DNA of 64,000 bases. Origin: Sphingobacteriaceae bacterium (GTDB taxonomy: Bacteria > Bacteroidota > Bacteroidia > Sphingobacteriales > Sphingobacteriaceae). Below, piece by piece: positions 43,833 through 52,210 of this stretch. Under the pieces are notes generated by a model. The model was given only the letters and a program-made list of their open reading frames with translations. It made no database searches and was not told where the DNA came from. Positions within the stretch are counted from its first letter, which is position 1. Each line of letters begins with the position of its first letter. Both the position numbers and the translations under genes were made by a program. The stretch is from NCBI GenBank assembly GCA_014380615.1, contig JACMJM010000057.1:1-64000 (forward strand), written 5' to 3'.

Positions 43833-44690
43833 CTATCTGAAATAAACATCAAGTAAAAAGAAAGTGGCGAAAACCACCGACGCAATTCCGTTTGTTGTTC
43901 CGAAGGCAAGTGTCACTTTGCTCAAATCATCGGGTTTTACCAAACGATGCTGGTAAATTAACAAGCCGATAAAGAAAATAATGCCGGTAATGTATAACCA
44001 ACCCAAGCCCGAGTTGCCGAAGAATAGCGGTAAGGCTACAAAGATAACACACAGAACATGCAATAAGGAGGAGATTAGTAAAGCATTTTTCCGCCCCAGG
44101 GCAGAGGGGATAGAGTATAAATTAGCGTTCCGGTCAAATTCATCATCCTGCAAAGCATAGATAATGTCAAATCCGCTTACCCAGCAAAGTACGGCCAAAG
44201 AAAAAAAGATGGGGAGCAAGGCAAATTCACCAGTTACAACCAGATATGCACCTATCGGCGCGAGGCCAAGCCCCAACCCTAAAATAAGATGGCAAAGTGG
44301 TGTAAACCGTTTTGTAAAACTATAGCCTAATACTACCGCCAATGCTACCGGCGAGAGATAAAAACATATCGTATTTATAAAGTAAGTTGTGAAGATAAAA
44401 AGAGCGCAATTTGTGATAGTGAAAATCAATGCGTTTTTTGCCGGAATGCGTCCGGCCGGAATATCCCGAACCTTTGTTCTGGGGTTTTTAGCATCGAAAT
44501 CCCTGTCGAGATAGCGGTTAAAAGCCATAGCCGAATTTCGGGCGAATACCATACACAGCACCATAAACAGCAGTTTCGTCCAACTAAAAGTATTGTTGGT
44601 GGTGGTAAGCGCAAGAAAAAAGCCGATAAACGCGAAAGGCATGGCGAATATGGTATGCGCAAAAAGTACAAGTGAGAGATATTTCTTCAT
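43833..44690 (-). CDS. UbiA-family prenyltransferase (menaquinone biosynthesis)
   Basis: This integral membrane prenyltransferase of 285 aa has eight or nine helices. The first Asp-rich motif NRYLDRDFDAKNPRTKVRDIPAGRI is at about residues 57-81 and the second is DIIYALQDDEFD at about 173; both bind Mg-diphosphate. It is annotated widely as 4-hydroxybenzoate polyprenyltransferase, but in Bacteroidetes, which make menaquinone, a MqnP or MenA-like role is more likely. The nearby ubiE gene (45906) supports a quinone role. It sits 21 bp downstream of engB on the same strand. Confidence 0.88.
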   Translation of the reverse strand: MKKYLSLVLFAHTIFAMPFAFIGFFLALTTTNNTFSWTKLLFMVLCMVFARNSAMAFNRYLDRDFDAKNPRTKVRDIPAGRIPAKNALIFTITNCALFIFTTYFINTICFYLSPVALAVVLGYSFTKRFTPLCHLILGLGLGLAPIGAYLVVTGEFALLPIFFSLAVLCWVSGFDIIYALQDDEFDRNANLYSIPSALGRKNALLISSLLHVLCVIFVALPLFFGNSGLGWLYITGIIFFIGLLIYQHRLVKPDDLSKVTLAFGTTNGIASVVFATFFLLDVYFR

Positions 44691-44711
44691 CTTAAAAAGA
44701 TTTGATATCCA

Positions 44712-45326
44712 TTACTCAATAACAGGAGCGATAAAAGCCTTATTTATATCGCTGATAAGGGTCAATATTTCTTCCCGTCCCTCTTGAGTTTCTGAGGAGG
44801 TGATAAACTGCTGCGGCACTTCTTCAAATGAAACCAGAAGTTCTTTATTAAAAGCTGCTGCTGTTTGTAGTGTTTTATGCTTCGATTGTTTATCCGCCTT
44901 TGTAAAAACCAACAAAAAAGGAATTCCATGCTCGCCAAGCCAGAAGCAAAACTCTAAATCTACTTTTTGGGGTGGCACCCTGCTATCGATTAATACGAAA
45001 ACGCATTGCAGGCTTTCGCGATTTTTGAGATAGTATTTTATAAAACGTTCCCATTCGCCGCGACTGCTTTTTGAGGCCCTTGCGAAACCGTAACCCGGAA
45101 GATCGACGATATACCATTTGTCGTTAATCAAAAAATGATTAATAAGCTGAGTTTTTCCCGGAGTTTGCGAAGTTTTAGCTAAGCCTTTTTTTTGGGTAAG
45201 CATATTTATCAGAGATGATTTTCCGACATTTGAACGTCCGATAAAAGCATACTCCGGTAAAACCGGAGTAGGTAATTTATCGGTACGTGTATTGCTGCAT
45301 TTAAATTCCGCCGTATGTATAAGCAT
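44712..45326 (-). CDS. engB: Ribosome biogenesis GTP-binding protein YsxC/EngB
   Basis: EngB is a small GTPase needed for 50S subunit assembly. At 204 aa it has the normal size. It shows the P-loop GRSNVGKSSL (about residues 31-40), a G3 motif VDLPGYGFA, G4 TKAD and G5 TSSETQEG. The start gives MLIHTAEFKCS. It is divergent from the VOC gene and upstream of ubiA. The engB, ubiE and porT neighbourhood recurs in Bacteroidetes. Confidence 0.95.
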   Translation of the reverse strand: MLIHTAEFKCSNTRTDKLPTPVLPEYAFIGRSNVGKSSLINMLTQKKGLAKTSQTPGKTQLINHFLINDKWYIVDLPGYGFARASKSSRGEWERFIKYYLKNRESLQCVFVLIDSRVPPQKVDLEFCFWLGEHGIPFLLVFTKADKQSKHKTLQTAAAFNKELLVSFEEVPQQFITSSETQEGREEILTLISDINKAFIAPVIE

Positions 45327-45367
45327 TGCGGCAAAGGTACAATTTTATAAAACGATAAGTCGAAAAG

Positions 45368-45862
45368 ATGAATACATATACCGTTCCGGGCGCAACACGC
45401 ATAGGGCATGTACATTTAAAAGTTACCGACATAGAACGTTCACTTGCTTTCTATCAGGAAATTCTGGGTTTCGAAATAACCCAGCGTTACGGCGAAGGAG
45501 CTGTTTTTTTATCCGCCGGGGGATATCATCATCATATCGGCTTAAATACCTGGCAAAGTAAGGGTGCCGAGCGAGGGCCGGTGCGAGCCCCGGGCTTGTA
45601 TCATGTAGCTATATTGTACGCCGAGCGAAAAGAACTGGCGGATGCAGTGAAGCGTTTACTTGATAATGAATATCCTTTAAGCGGGGCGGCAGATCACGGT
45701 GTTTCCGAAGCGATATATCTGGATGATCCGGACGGTAACGGCGTTGAACTTTATTGGGACAGGCCGAAAGAAGACTGGCCCCTTGACCCTGAGGGAAATC
45801 TTCAGATGGTTACCGAGCCATTACATATTCAGGGCCTGCTGGCATTACTGAAAGAAAATTAA
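45368..45862 (+). CDS. VOC-family metalloenzyme (glyoxalase/extradiol dioxygenase-like)
   Basis: The 164-aa protein has two paired beta-alpha-beta-beta-beta modules. The metal-site positions are visible as His in GHVHLKVTD and in GLYHVAIL, Glu in NGVELYWDRP, and a His-rich turn GGYHHHIGLNTW. The pattern resembles CatE-like members (catechol dioxygenase and glyoxalase relatives), but the substrate is unknown. It is cytoplasmic. It precedes ubiE by 43 bp on the same strand. Confidence 0.85.
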   Translation: MNTYTVPGATRIGHVHLKVTDIERSLAFYQEILGFEITQRYGEGAVFLSAGGYHHHIGLNTWQSKGAERGPVRAPGLYHVAILYAERKELADAVKRLLDNEYPLSGAADHGVSEAIYLDDPDGNGVELYWDRPKEDWPLDPEGNLQMVTEPLHIQGLLALLKEN

Positions 45863-45905
45863 GCCTTACAGATATCAGGATAAATAATTTACTCATCTTT
45901 GCGAT

Positions 45906-46637
45906 ATGCCAGAGCAGGTTACTCCCTATAAAAATGAAAATGCCACCAAAAAAGAACAGGTGGCAACAATGTTTAACAATATATCCAAAACCTACGATTT
46001 CCTTAACCACTTTTTATCTCTCGGAATTGATATTATTTGGAGAAAGAAAGCCATCGGGGAATTGAAGAATGATAATCCACAGCTTATTTTGGATGTAGCT
46101 ACCGGTACCGGCGACTTTGCTTTCGAATCATTAAAAATTCTTAACCCCAAAAAAATCGTTGGTGTAGATATTTCGCAGGGAATGCTTGATATAGCTGCTG
46201 AAAAAATTGAAAAGCGAAATCTTAAAGATAAATTTGAAGTACGGCTTGGCGATTCTGAAAAGCTGCTTTTTGAGGATAATGAGTTCGATGCGGTTACCGT
46301 TGCGTATGGTGTAAGGAATTTCGAGAATCTTGAAAAAGGGCTTTCTGATATGCTGCGTGTGTTAAAGCCAGGAGGGAAGGTTGTGATTTTGGAGTTTTCA
46401 AAACCGAAGGGATTCCCGATAAAACAGCTGTATAGCGTTTATTTTCACTACATAACACCCTCTATAGGTAAAATTTTTTCGAAAGATAATAGTGCCTATA
46501 AGTACCTGCCGGAATCAGTAGAGGCATTTCCTGACGGGAAAGATTTTCTTTCGCTAATGGAAAGAGTTGGATACCGGAATACCAAAAACCGCCCGCTTGC
46601 GTTTGGTATTTGTTCTATATATACCGGTATTAAATGA
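45906..46637 (+). CDS. ubiE: Demethylmenaquinone methyltransferase UbiE/MenG
   Basis: This is a SAM-dependent methyltransferase of 243 aa that methylates demethylmenaquinone, the last step of menaquinone synthesis. It shows motif I DVATGTGDFAFE (about residues 60-71), the conserved FNNISKTYDFLNHFLSLGIDIIWR start, FEDNEFDAVTVAYGVRNFENLEKGL and VVILEFSKP. Its final ATGA overlaps the porT start, so the two are translationally coupled. The product supplies the quinone used by the complex I encoded at 57004-63196. Confidence 0.95.
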   Translation: MPEQVTPYKNENATKKEQVATMFNNISKTYDFLNHFLSLGIDIIWRKKAIGELKNDNPQLILDVATGTGDFAFESLKILNPKKIVGVDISQGMLDIAAEKIEKRNLKDKFEVRLGDSEKLLFEDNEFDAVTVAYGVRNFENLEKGLSDMLRVLKPGGKVVILEFSKPKGFPIKQLYSVYFHYITPSIGKIFSKDNSAYKYLPESVEAFPDGKDFLSLMERVGYRNTKNRPLAFGICSIYTGIK

Positions 46638-47377
46638 AAAAACGGTTCCAACTGTTTATTTTATTTCTTTCATTAAGCGGATGTACCTATGCGCAAGTTG
46701 GCCAGGGTGGTAACTGGGGTGGCGGTGCCGATGAGCAGATTTTTTCTCCTGGGTTCGTATTCCAATATATTTCTTCCGAATACAAGATTTTTAAAAAGGC
46801 AAGCTGGCAGGACCCGTACGCTAATCCCGATGCCCCCGGAGACCTGGCAGGCCCCCTTAAAAGTATCAGTTCATCCTCCAGTCCGGGCTTTGGATTAGGA
46901 TTTGTTTCAGGTTTCAGATTAGGAGACCACACCGATTTGCGAATTACACCAACCCTGATGTTTTTAGATAGAAATCTGAAATATGAGTATGAGGACCCGA
47001 CGAAAAATAAACTGCAAACAGTGCCTACTACAACCGTTGAGTTTCCGGTTGGCTTTAAATTAAAATCCGATCGCAGGCTTAATTTCAGATCATATATTTT
47101 GGCAGGAGGTAAGTATTCGATGGATATTATTTCTAAAAAGAAGACAGATGATTCTGGAAAAGCTCTTACTGAAAAGCTGTTGAAGAATAAGAAAAGCTTT
47201 TTTTCTTACGAGGTAGCTATTGGATTCGATTTTTATTTTGAGTGGTTTAAATTATCTCCCGAATTTAAGCTCTCAAACTCAATCGGGAATGTACTTAAAA
47301 AGGAAGATCACCCGTATGCCCGGCCGCTTGAAAAATTATATACCCGTAATTTTCAGTTCAGTTTATATTTCGAGTAA
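46634..47377 (+). CDS. porT: PorT-family T9SS outer-membrane beta-barrel protein
   Basis: This outer-membrane beta-barrel of 247 aa has a signal peptide (LFILFLSLSGCTYA) and about eight strands, such as LGFVSGFRLGDHTDLRITPTLMF, TTVEFPVGFKLKSDRRLNF and NFQFSLYFE at the C-terminus. A GPLKSISSSSSPGFG loop precedes the first strands. Its position directly behind ubiE, overlapping by 4 bp, is the recurring position of porT (sprT) in Bacteroidetes. PorT is needed for T9SS assembly and gliding. The barrel is divergent, so the gene call leans on context as well as composition. Confidence 0.82.
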   Translation: MKKRFQLFILFLSLSGCTYAQVGQGGNWGGGADEQIFSPGFVFQYISSEYKIFKKASWQDPYANPDAPGDLAGPLKSISSSSSPGFGLGFVSGFRLGDHTDLRITPTLMFLDRNLKYEYEDPTKNKLQTVPTTTVEFPVGFKLKSDRRLNFRSYILAGGKYSMDIISKKKTDDSGKALTEKLLKNKKSFFSYEVAIGFDFYFEWFKLSPEFKLSNSIGNVLKKEDHPYARPLEKLYTRNFQFSLYFE

Positions 47378-47441
47378 TTAAAATACGTGTGTTGTAGCAA
47401 ATGCTTTAAGCATTTATAGTATTTTCGCTCTCTCAAAGTTT

Positions 47442-48212
47442 ATGGCAAAAATCGCGCTTATAACAGGAGCTACCGCAGGAATAGGAGAGGCTTGTGCTCA
47501 ATTATTTGCTAAACAGGGTTATAACTTAATCATAACTGGCAGGCGTACAGAACGATTGCGGAAAATTCATCGCGAACTAACGAATACTTATTCCATTAAA
47601 GCGCAGATCTTAAACATGGATGTGCGAAACAAAACCGAGGTTAAAACACAACTCGAATCTCTCGATCCTGAATGGAAAGCGGTTGATGTATTAATCAATA
47701 ATGCGGGCCTTAGCGTCGGCCTCGAACCGATACATGAAGGAAATACTGACGATTGGGATACCATGATCGACACAAATGTTAAAGGATTACTTTATGTTAG
47801 CAAAATTGTTTCTAACTGGATGGTAGAACGCAAACAAGGGCACATCATAAACCTTGGGTCTATCGCAGGTAAAGAAACTTACGCAAACGGAAATGTATAT
47901 TGCGCCACAAAGCATGCAGTAGATTCGCTAAATAAAGCAATGCGAATAGATTTGCTGCCTTACGGGATAAAAGTAACGGGCATACATCCTGGGGCTGTTG
48001 AAACGGAGTTTTCGGAAGTGCGGTTTAAGGGCGATACCGAAAGGGCGAAAAAAGTTTATGAAGGTTATGAGGCCCTGAGTGCCTTAGATATCGCCGAAAC
48101 TATTTGGTTTGCGGTATCGAGACCAGCGAATGTTAATATTAATGATTTAGTAATTATGCCTACAGCACAGGCGAATACGAGCCATTTGGTTAGGGGAAGA
48201 GGGAAGGAATGA
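47442..48212 (+). CDS. SDR-family oxidoreductase (YdfG-like)
   Basis: This classical short-chain dehydrogenase of 256 aa has TGATAGIGEA (residues 8-17), TGRRTERL (NADP-preferring Arg after strand 2), NNAGLS, the catalytic Ser in NLGSIAGK and YCATK. The GSIAGKETYANGNVYCATKHAV block is typical of YdfG-like 3-hydroxy acid or L-allo-threonine dehydrogenases. The last codons and the TGA stop fall inside an 8-bp microsatellite, so the final residues (RGRGKE) are set by the start of the repeat. Confidence 0.88.
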   Translation: MAKIALITGATAGIGEACAQLFAKQGYNLIITGRRTERLRKIHRELTNTYSIKAQILNMDVRNKTEVKTQLESLDPEWKAVDVLINNAGLSVGLEPIHEGNTDDWDTMIDTNVKGLLYVSKIVSNWMVERKQGHIINLGSIAGKETYANGNVYCATKHAVDSLNKAMRIDLLPYGIKVTGIHPGAVETEFSEVRFKGDTERAKKVYEGYEALSALDIAETIWFAVSRPANVNINDLVIMPTAQANTSHLVRGRGKE

Positions 48213-48290
48213 AGGAATGAAGGAATGAAGGAATGAAGGAATGAAGGAATGAAGGAATGAAGGAATGAAGGAATGAAGGAATGAAGGAAT
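48203..48290 (+). repeat. Microsatellite, 11 copies of GAAGGAAT
   Basis: Eleven perfect 8-bp units begin inside the last codons of the SDR gene (its TGA is at 48210-48212) and continue into the gap. After a GAATAGTTT break, 48303-48341 carries the complementary pattern (CTCATTC, ATTCACTCATTC, CTCCTTC), so the RNA could fold back on itself. The unit length is not a multiple of three. Confidence 0.95.
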
Positions 48291-48358
48291 GAATAGTTTA
48301 TTCTCTCATTCAAAATTCTATCATTCACTCATTCTCTCCTTCTTTAATTATTACAGAT

Positions 48359-48811
48359 ATGCTTGAACAGGAAATAAATACAGAGATTAAAGCAGCGATG
48401 CTAGCAAAACAAGAGGCCCGTTTACGAGGCTTACGTGCAATAAAAGCAGCTCTTTTACTTGCTAAAACCGAAAAAGGCGCATCTGATATACTTACCGAAG
48501 ATGCGGAGATTAAAGTTTTACAAAAGCTGGCCAAACAGCGCAGGGAATCTGCTGAGATCTATCAAACTCAAAACAGGGATGATTTATATACCATTGAAGT
48601 TGAGGAGTTAGAAGTTATCGAAGGCTTTCTTCCTAAACAATTAAGCCAGCAAGAGGTTGAAGCTGAAATTAAAGCGATAATTGAAAGTAGCGGTGCCGCT
48701 TCCATCAAAGATATGGGCAAAGTAATGGGCCTGGCTAATAAACAACTCGCCGGAAGGGCCGATGGTAAAATGATTTCTGAAATAGTTAAGCAATTGCTTT
48801 CACAGTCATAA
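48359..48811 (+). CDS. GatB/YqeY-domain protein
   Basis: The 150-aa protein is a free-standing YqeY domain, the helical domain related to the tail of the GatB amidotransferase subunit. Typical blocks are the start LEQEINTEIKAAMLAKQEARLRGLRAIKAAL, then EDAEIKVLQKLAKQRRESAEIY, VEELEVIEGFLPKQLS and the C-terminal MGKVMGLANKQLAGRADGKMISEIVKQLL. The biochemical role of the free form is unknown; a tRNA-related function is assumed from the domain. The 8-bp microsatellite lies 68 bp upstream, in its likely promoter region. Confidence 0.92.
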   Translation: MLEQEINTEIKAAMLAKQEARLRGLRAIKAALLLAKTEKGASDILTEDAEIKVLQKLAKQRRESAEIYQTQNRDDLYTIEVEELEVIEGFLPKQLSQQEVEAEIKAIIESSGAASIKDMGKVMGLANKQLAGRADGKMISEIVKQLLSQS

Positions 48812-48905
48812 TTTTAGGTGTTGTTTGTTATCTTCGTAAAAGCTTATTTTTATTACATATTAATTAACCCGGTAAAAAATCTACTAAACAGCTGTTTAGA
48901 TTTAT

Positions 48906-49670
48906 ATGAGTCTTGAAATAAAAGAAGAAAACGGATTTAAATATATTGAAGAAGGCGAAGGTGATGTGCTTTTGTTGCTGCATGGCCTTTTTGGGGCTCT
49001 GAGTAATTGGGAAGACGTTACCGATACTTTTAAATCGCAGTATAAAGTTATTATTCCGCTGCTCCCTATTTACGAGCTTCCGCTTCTAACTACGGGAGTA
49101 ACCAGCCTTTCTAAGTTTCTTTACAAATTTGTAAAGTTCAAAAAGCTTAAAAATATCACATTGCTGGGTAATTCACTTGGCGGCCATGTCGGTTTAATTT
49201 TTACTATCAGCCATCCGGAATATGTAAGAGCATTGGTTTTAACAGGCAGCTCGGGCTTATATGAAAATTCATTCGGCGGAACCTTTCCACGCAGAGAGAG
49301 CTACGACTTTATAAAAGAAAAAGTAGCCATTACTTTTTACGATCCCGCTTTCGCCACAAAAGAATTAGTTGATGAAGTATTTACCACCGTGAACGATCGC
49401 GGCCGGGTTATACGGATCCTCGCCATGGCGAAATCAGCTATCCGGCATAATATGTCGAAGGATTTATACAAAATCACTATCCCTGTTTGTTTAATCTGGG
49501 GAAAGAACGATACCGTAACTCCGCCTGATGTCGCGAAAGAATTTCACAACATTTTGCCGAATTCGGAGTTAAATTGGATAGATAAATGCGGACATGCTCC
49601 GATGATGGAGCAACCTGAAGAATTTAATGCGTATCTTAAAAAGTTCTTAGACCGTGTTTTGCTAAAATAA
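48906..49670 (+). CDS. Alpha/beta hydrolase
   Basis: This is a cytoplasmic alpha/beta hydrolase of 254 aa. It shows the oxyanion segment LLLHGLFGALSNWEDV, the nucleophile elbow LGNSLGGHVG (Ser as GxSxGG), a likely Asp in WGKNDTVTPP and His in DKCGHAPMMEQP. The core has the MhpC/lipase-like pattern. The substrate is unknown. It lies 4 bp upstream of the CBS-domain gene, followed by nadK 9 bp later, so a three-gene operon with nadK is likely. No signal peptide. Confidence 0.88.
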   Translation: MSLEIKEENGFKYIEEGEGDVLLLLHGLFGALSNWEDVTDTFKSQYKVIIPLLPIYELPLLTTGVTSLSKFLYKFVKFKKLKNITLLGNSLGGHVGLIFTISHPEYVRALVLTGSSGLYENSFGGTFPRRESYDFIKEKVAITFYDPAFATKELVDEVFTTVNDRGRVIRILAMAKSAIRHNMSKDLYKITIPVCLIWGKNDTVTPPDVAKEFHNILPNSELNWIDKCGHAPMMEQPEEFNAYLKKFLDRVLLK

Positions 49671-49674
49671 TATT

Positions 49675-50337
49675 ATGGTTGCACAACAACTCATATCAGA
49701 CGTCATTCTCCCGGTAAAAACTTCTGATTCGATTCAGAAAGTTTTAGACAGGATGGCCGAGTTCCGTGTTAACCATTTGCCTATTGTAAATGAACAGCAG
49801 CTTTTAGGGCTCATTTCGGATGAAGATTTAATCGAGATTCAGGATCATGAAGCAGCGGTTGGCAGCATTACCCTTTCAGCAACCAATGCCTCTGTCAGCA
49901 AAGAACAACATGTTTATGATGTGATCAGGGTGTTTGCCGAAAAACGCCTTACCCTGGTTCCGGTGGTGGATGAAAATAAAAATTATCTGGGTGCGATCTC
50001 TGTTAATTCTATGGTTGAGTATGTGGCTAATTTAACGTCGGTTAAAGAACCCGGCGGAATTATAGTTATTGAAATCAACAACCGCGACAATTCGCTCGCT
50101 CATATTTCACAGATTGTAGAATCTAACAGCGCGCAGATCCTTAGTTCTTATATAACTTCTTTTCCCGAATCAACCCGTCTGGAAGTTACCCTGAAGGTAA
50201 ACCGTACCGATATGTCGGCTATTGTAGCATCATTTTTAAGGTATGATTATACTGTTGTAGCAACTTACAACGATATAAAAGCTGATTCCGGTTCATCCGA
50301 CAGGTACGATCAGTTAATGAACTATCTTAGTTTCTAA
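49675..50337 (+). CDS. CBS-domain protein
   Basis: The 220-aa protein has two CBS domains: residues about 5-60 (ILPVKTSDSIQKVLDRMAEFRVNHLPIVNEQQLLGLISDEDL) and about 75-125 (EQHVYDVIRVFAEKRLTLVPVVDENKNYLGAISV). A C-terminal ACT-like module (about 138-205, GGIIVIEINNRDNSLAHISQIVE) follows. CBS pairs usually bind adenosine nucleotides, and the ACT-like part suggests a second ligand, as in AcuB-like proteins. It is encoded directly ahead of nadK and may sense the adenylate or NAD state, but no target is known. Confidence 0.88.
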   Translation: MVAQQLISDVILPVKTSDSIQKVLDRMAEFRVNHLPIVNEQQLLGLISDEDLIEIQDHEAAVGSITLSATNASVSKEQHVYDVIRVFAEKRLTLVPVVDENKNYLGAISVNSMVEYVANLTSVKEPGGIIVIEINNRDNSLAHISQIVESNSAQILSSYITSFPESTRLEVTLKVNRTDMSAIVASFLRYDYTVVATYNDIKADSGSSDRYDQLMNYLSF

Positions 50338-50346
50338 AAGCTAACA

Positions 50347-51228
50347 ATGAAGATAGCAATTTACGGAAGAGAATTTAGTAATACGGCTCTTCCTTATGTA
50401 CAGCAAGTGTTCGATTGCCTGATGAAATTCGGAATTGAACCCTACCTATTTGATAAATTCAGCCAGTTTATTTCCGGTAAAATATATTTCCCGAAAAAGC
50501 TTCAGATTTACCGAAATCACAATGATATTAAGGGCCAGGTTGATGTATTGGTTAGCCTTGGCGGCGATGGCACCATTCTCGATACCGTAACTCTGGTTAG
50601 AGATTCCGGTATCCCGGTAATCGGCATAAACCTTGGGCGCCTGGGATTTTTGGCCAGTATTAACAAAGATGAGATTAGCTCTGCTATCGAGCGGCTGGTT
50701 AATAAACAGTATACTATTGATGCGCGCGATCTTCTGATTACAGACTCGGCGCAGAATATTTTCGGCGATGAGAATTTTGCTTTAAACGATGTTATTATTC
50801 ATAGAAGAGATAACGCGGCGATGATGCTTATCCATGCTTATCTAAACGGCGAATTTTTAAACTCTTATTGGGCCGACGGCTTAGTTGTAGCTACGCCCAC
50901 CGGTTCAACTGCTTATTCGTTAAGTTGCGGAGGGCCTATCGTTTTTCCGGGTTCCGGAAATTTTTTAATAACGCCGGTATCTCCGCATAATTTGAATGTT
51001 CGTCCGGTAGTAATTTCCGATGCGCACACCCTCTCGTTTGAACTCGAAGGCAGAAGTACAAAGTACCTGCTTACCTGCGATTCGAGGACAGAAGTTGTTG
51101 ACTGCTCCATGCGCTTTAACGTCCGAAAAGCCGATTTTCAATTTAATCTGATTCGCCTGAATAATGAAAGCTATTTATCTACGTTAAGAAATAAGTTGCT
51201 TTGGGGTATTGATACGAGGAATTATTAA
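50347..51228 (+). CDS. nadK: NAD kinase
   Basis: NadK phosphorylates NAD to NADP in the cytoplasm. The 293-aa protein shows the family GGDG motif in VSLGGDGTILDTV (about residues 70-82), INLGRLGFLAS, the NE/D-type NDVIIHR and PTGSTAYSLSCGGPIVFP. Length and motifs are complete. The gene follows the CBS-domain protein, and its stop overlaps the longest frame of the next gene by 20 bp. Confidence 0.95.
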   Translation: MKIAIYGREFSNTALPYVQQVFDCLMKFGIEPYLFDKFSQFISGKIYFPKKLQIYRNHNDIKGQVDVLVSLGGDGTILDTVTLVRDSGIPVIGINLGRLGFLASINKDEISSAIERLVNKQYTIDARDLLITDSAQNIFGDENFALNDVIIHRRDNAAMMLIHAYLNGEFLNSYWADGLVVATPTGSTAYSLSCGGPIVFPGSGNFLITPVSPHNLNVRPVVISDAHTLSFELEGRSTKYLLTCDSRTEVVDCSMRFNVRKADFQFNLIRLNNESYLSTLRNKLLWGIDTRNY

Positions 51229-52096
51229 AGCAATAGTAAAAGATAAATTTCTGGTTATATCTAAAAGCAAGCGTCAAAACAACGTGAAATTGAAGTTTTC
51301 GGGATTTCTTCTAATTATTTTTCTGTTCTTTTCAACTATTTCTTTTGGACAAACCTGGGAATTCGGTGGTTTTGTAGGCACTGCGGGATATATGGGCGAT
51401 TTGAACCCCATCAATCCCGTAAAAGTTAATAACCTTGCATTTGGCGCTCAAATAAAGCGAAACTTTGATGGCTACTGGTCGCTTAAACTTAATGCCGCGC
51501 ATGGCAAAGTAGAAGCGGCTGATTCAAAATCTGATAATAAACAATTCAGGAACCGGAATTTAAGCTTCTTTTCTCCGGTAACGGAACTGAGCCTGCAAAC
51601 AGAATTTAATTTCTTCAGGTACATCCCTTCTATAAGCAAAAAAATTTATTCACCTTATTTATTTATCGGGGTTGGAGTAGTGTCTTTCAATCCTCAAACT
51701 ACTTTCGAAGGGAATGTTTATCAGTTAACTGATTATCCAACGGAAGGGCAGAAGTATAATACTTTGGCATTATCCATGCCTTTGGGTGCCGGGGTTAAGT
51801 ATAATTTTAGCGGAAAGTGGACTCTGGGCGCAGAAATCGGCTACCGAACCGCATATACGGATTATATTGATGATGTAAGCACTGTTTATCTGGCCGAAAG
51901 GCTGGATAACCCCGATAAACCAAATGACTCCGCAATGGCACGCCTCCTTTCCGACAGATCTTTTCAGGTCGGAGAACCAGAGCATCGTTCTGGCACGCAG
52001 CGCGGCGATTATCGTAAAAACGATACCTATTTATTCCTGGGCTTTACAATTTCATACACCCTGTTCAATATTAAATGCCCCGTTGTAGACGATTAA
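51209..52096 (+). CDS. DUF6089-like outer-membrane beta-barrel protein
   Basis: This exported beta-barrel protein shows TWEFGGFVGTAGYMGDLNP, SPYLFIGVGVVSFNP and WTLGAEIGYRTAYTDYIDDV, a pattern of the DUF6089 family. That family commonly sits between nadK and uppS in Bacteroidetes. The longest frame (295 aa) begins inside nadK with a non-signal-like leader. A GTG at 51284 in the same frame would start a normal signal peptide (VKLKFSGFLLIIFLFFSTIS then FGQ), so I favour 51284 and a product of 270 aa. Function is unknown; the barrel resembles PorT/OmpW-type small barrels. Confidence 0.82.
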   Translation: MIRGIIKAIVKDKFLVISKSKRQNNVKLKFSGFLLIIFLFFSTISFGQTWEFGGFVGTAGYMGDLNPINPVKVNNLAFGAQIKRNFDGYWSLKLNAAHGKVEAADSKSDNKQFRNRNLSFFSPVTELSLQTEFNFFRYIPSISKKIYSPYLFIGVGVVSFNPQTTFEGNVYQLTDYPTEGQKYNTLALSMPLGAGVKYNFSGKWTLGAEIGYRTAYTDYIDDVSTVYLAERLDNPDKPNDSAMARLLSDRSFQVGEPEHRSGTQRGDYRKNDTYLFLGFTISYTLFNIKCPVVDD

Positions 52097-52143
52097 GCCA
52101 TATTTTACCCTTTTTTTATCACTTGTGAGTTTGCCATATATCA

Positions 52144-52175
52144 TTGAAACAAATACGCTTATTTTCTTACCTTTG
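52144..52175 (+). promoter_or_regulatory. Putative uppS promoter
   Basis: TTG (52144-52146) and TACCTTTG (52168-52175) are 21 nt apart, within the Bacteroidetes range. The start site would be near 52182, about 30 nt before the uppS ATG. This suggests that uppS-bamA begins a separate transcript from nadK. Confidence 0.6.
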
Positions 52176-52210
52176 AGCCCCAATGTCAGGCCTTTGCGGT
52201 TAATAAAAAG

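Noticed and set aside
48065-48328. An 87-codon minus-strand frame with FLHSFIPS repeats
   Set aside because: It is the translation of the 8-bp microsatellite's complement overlapping the SDR gene; it is not a protein.
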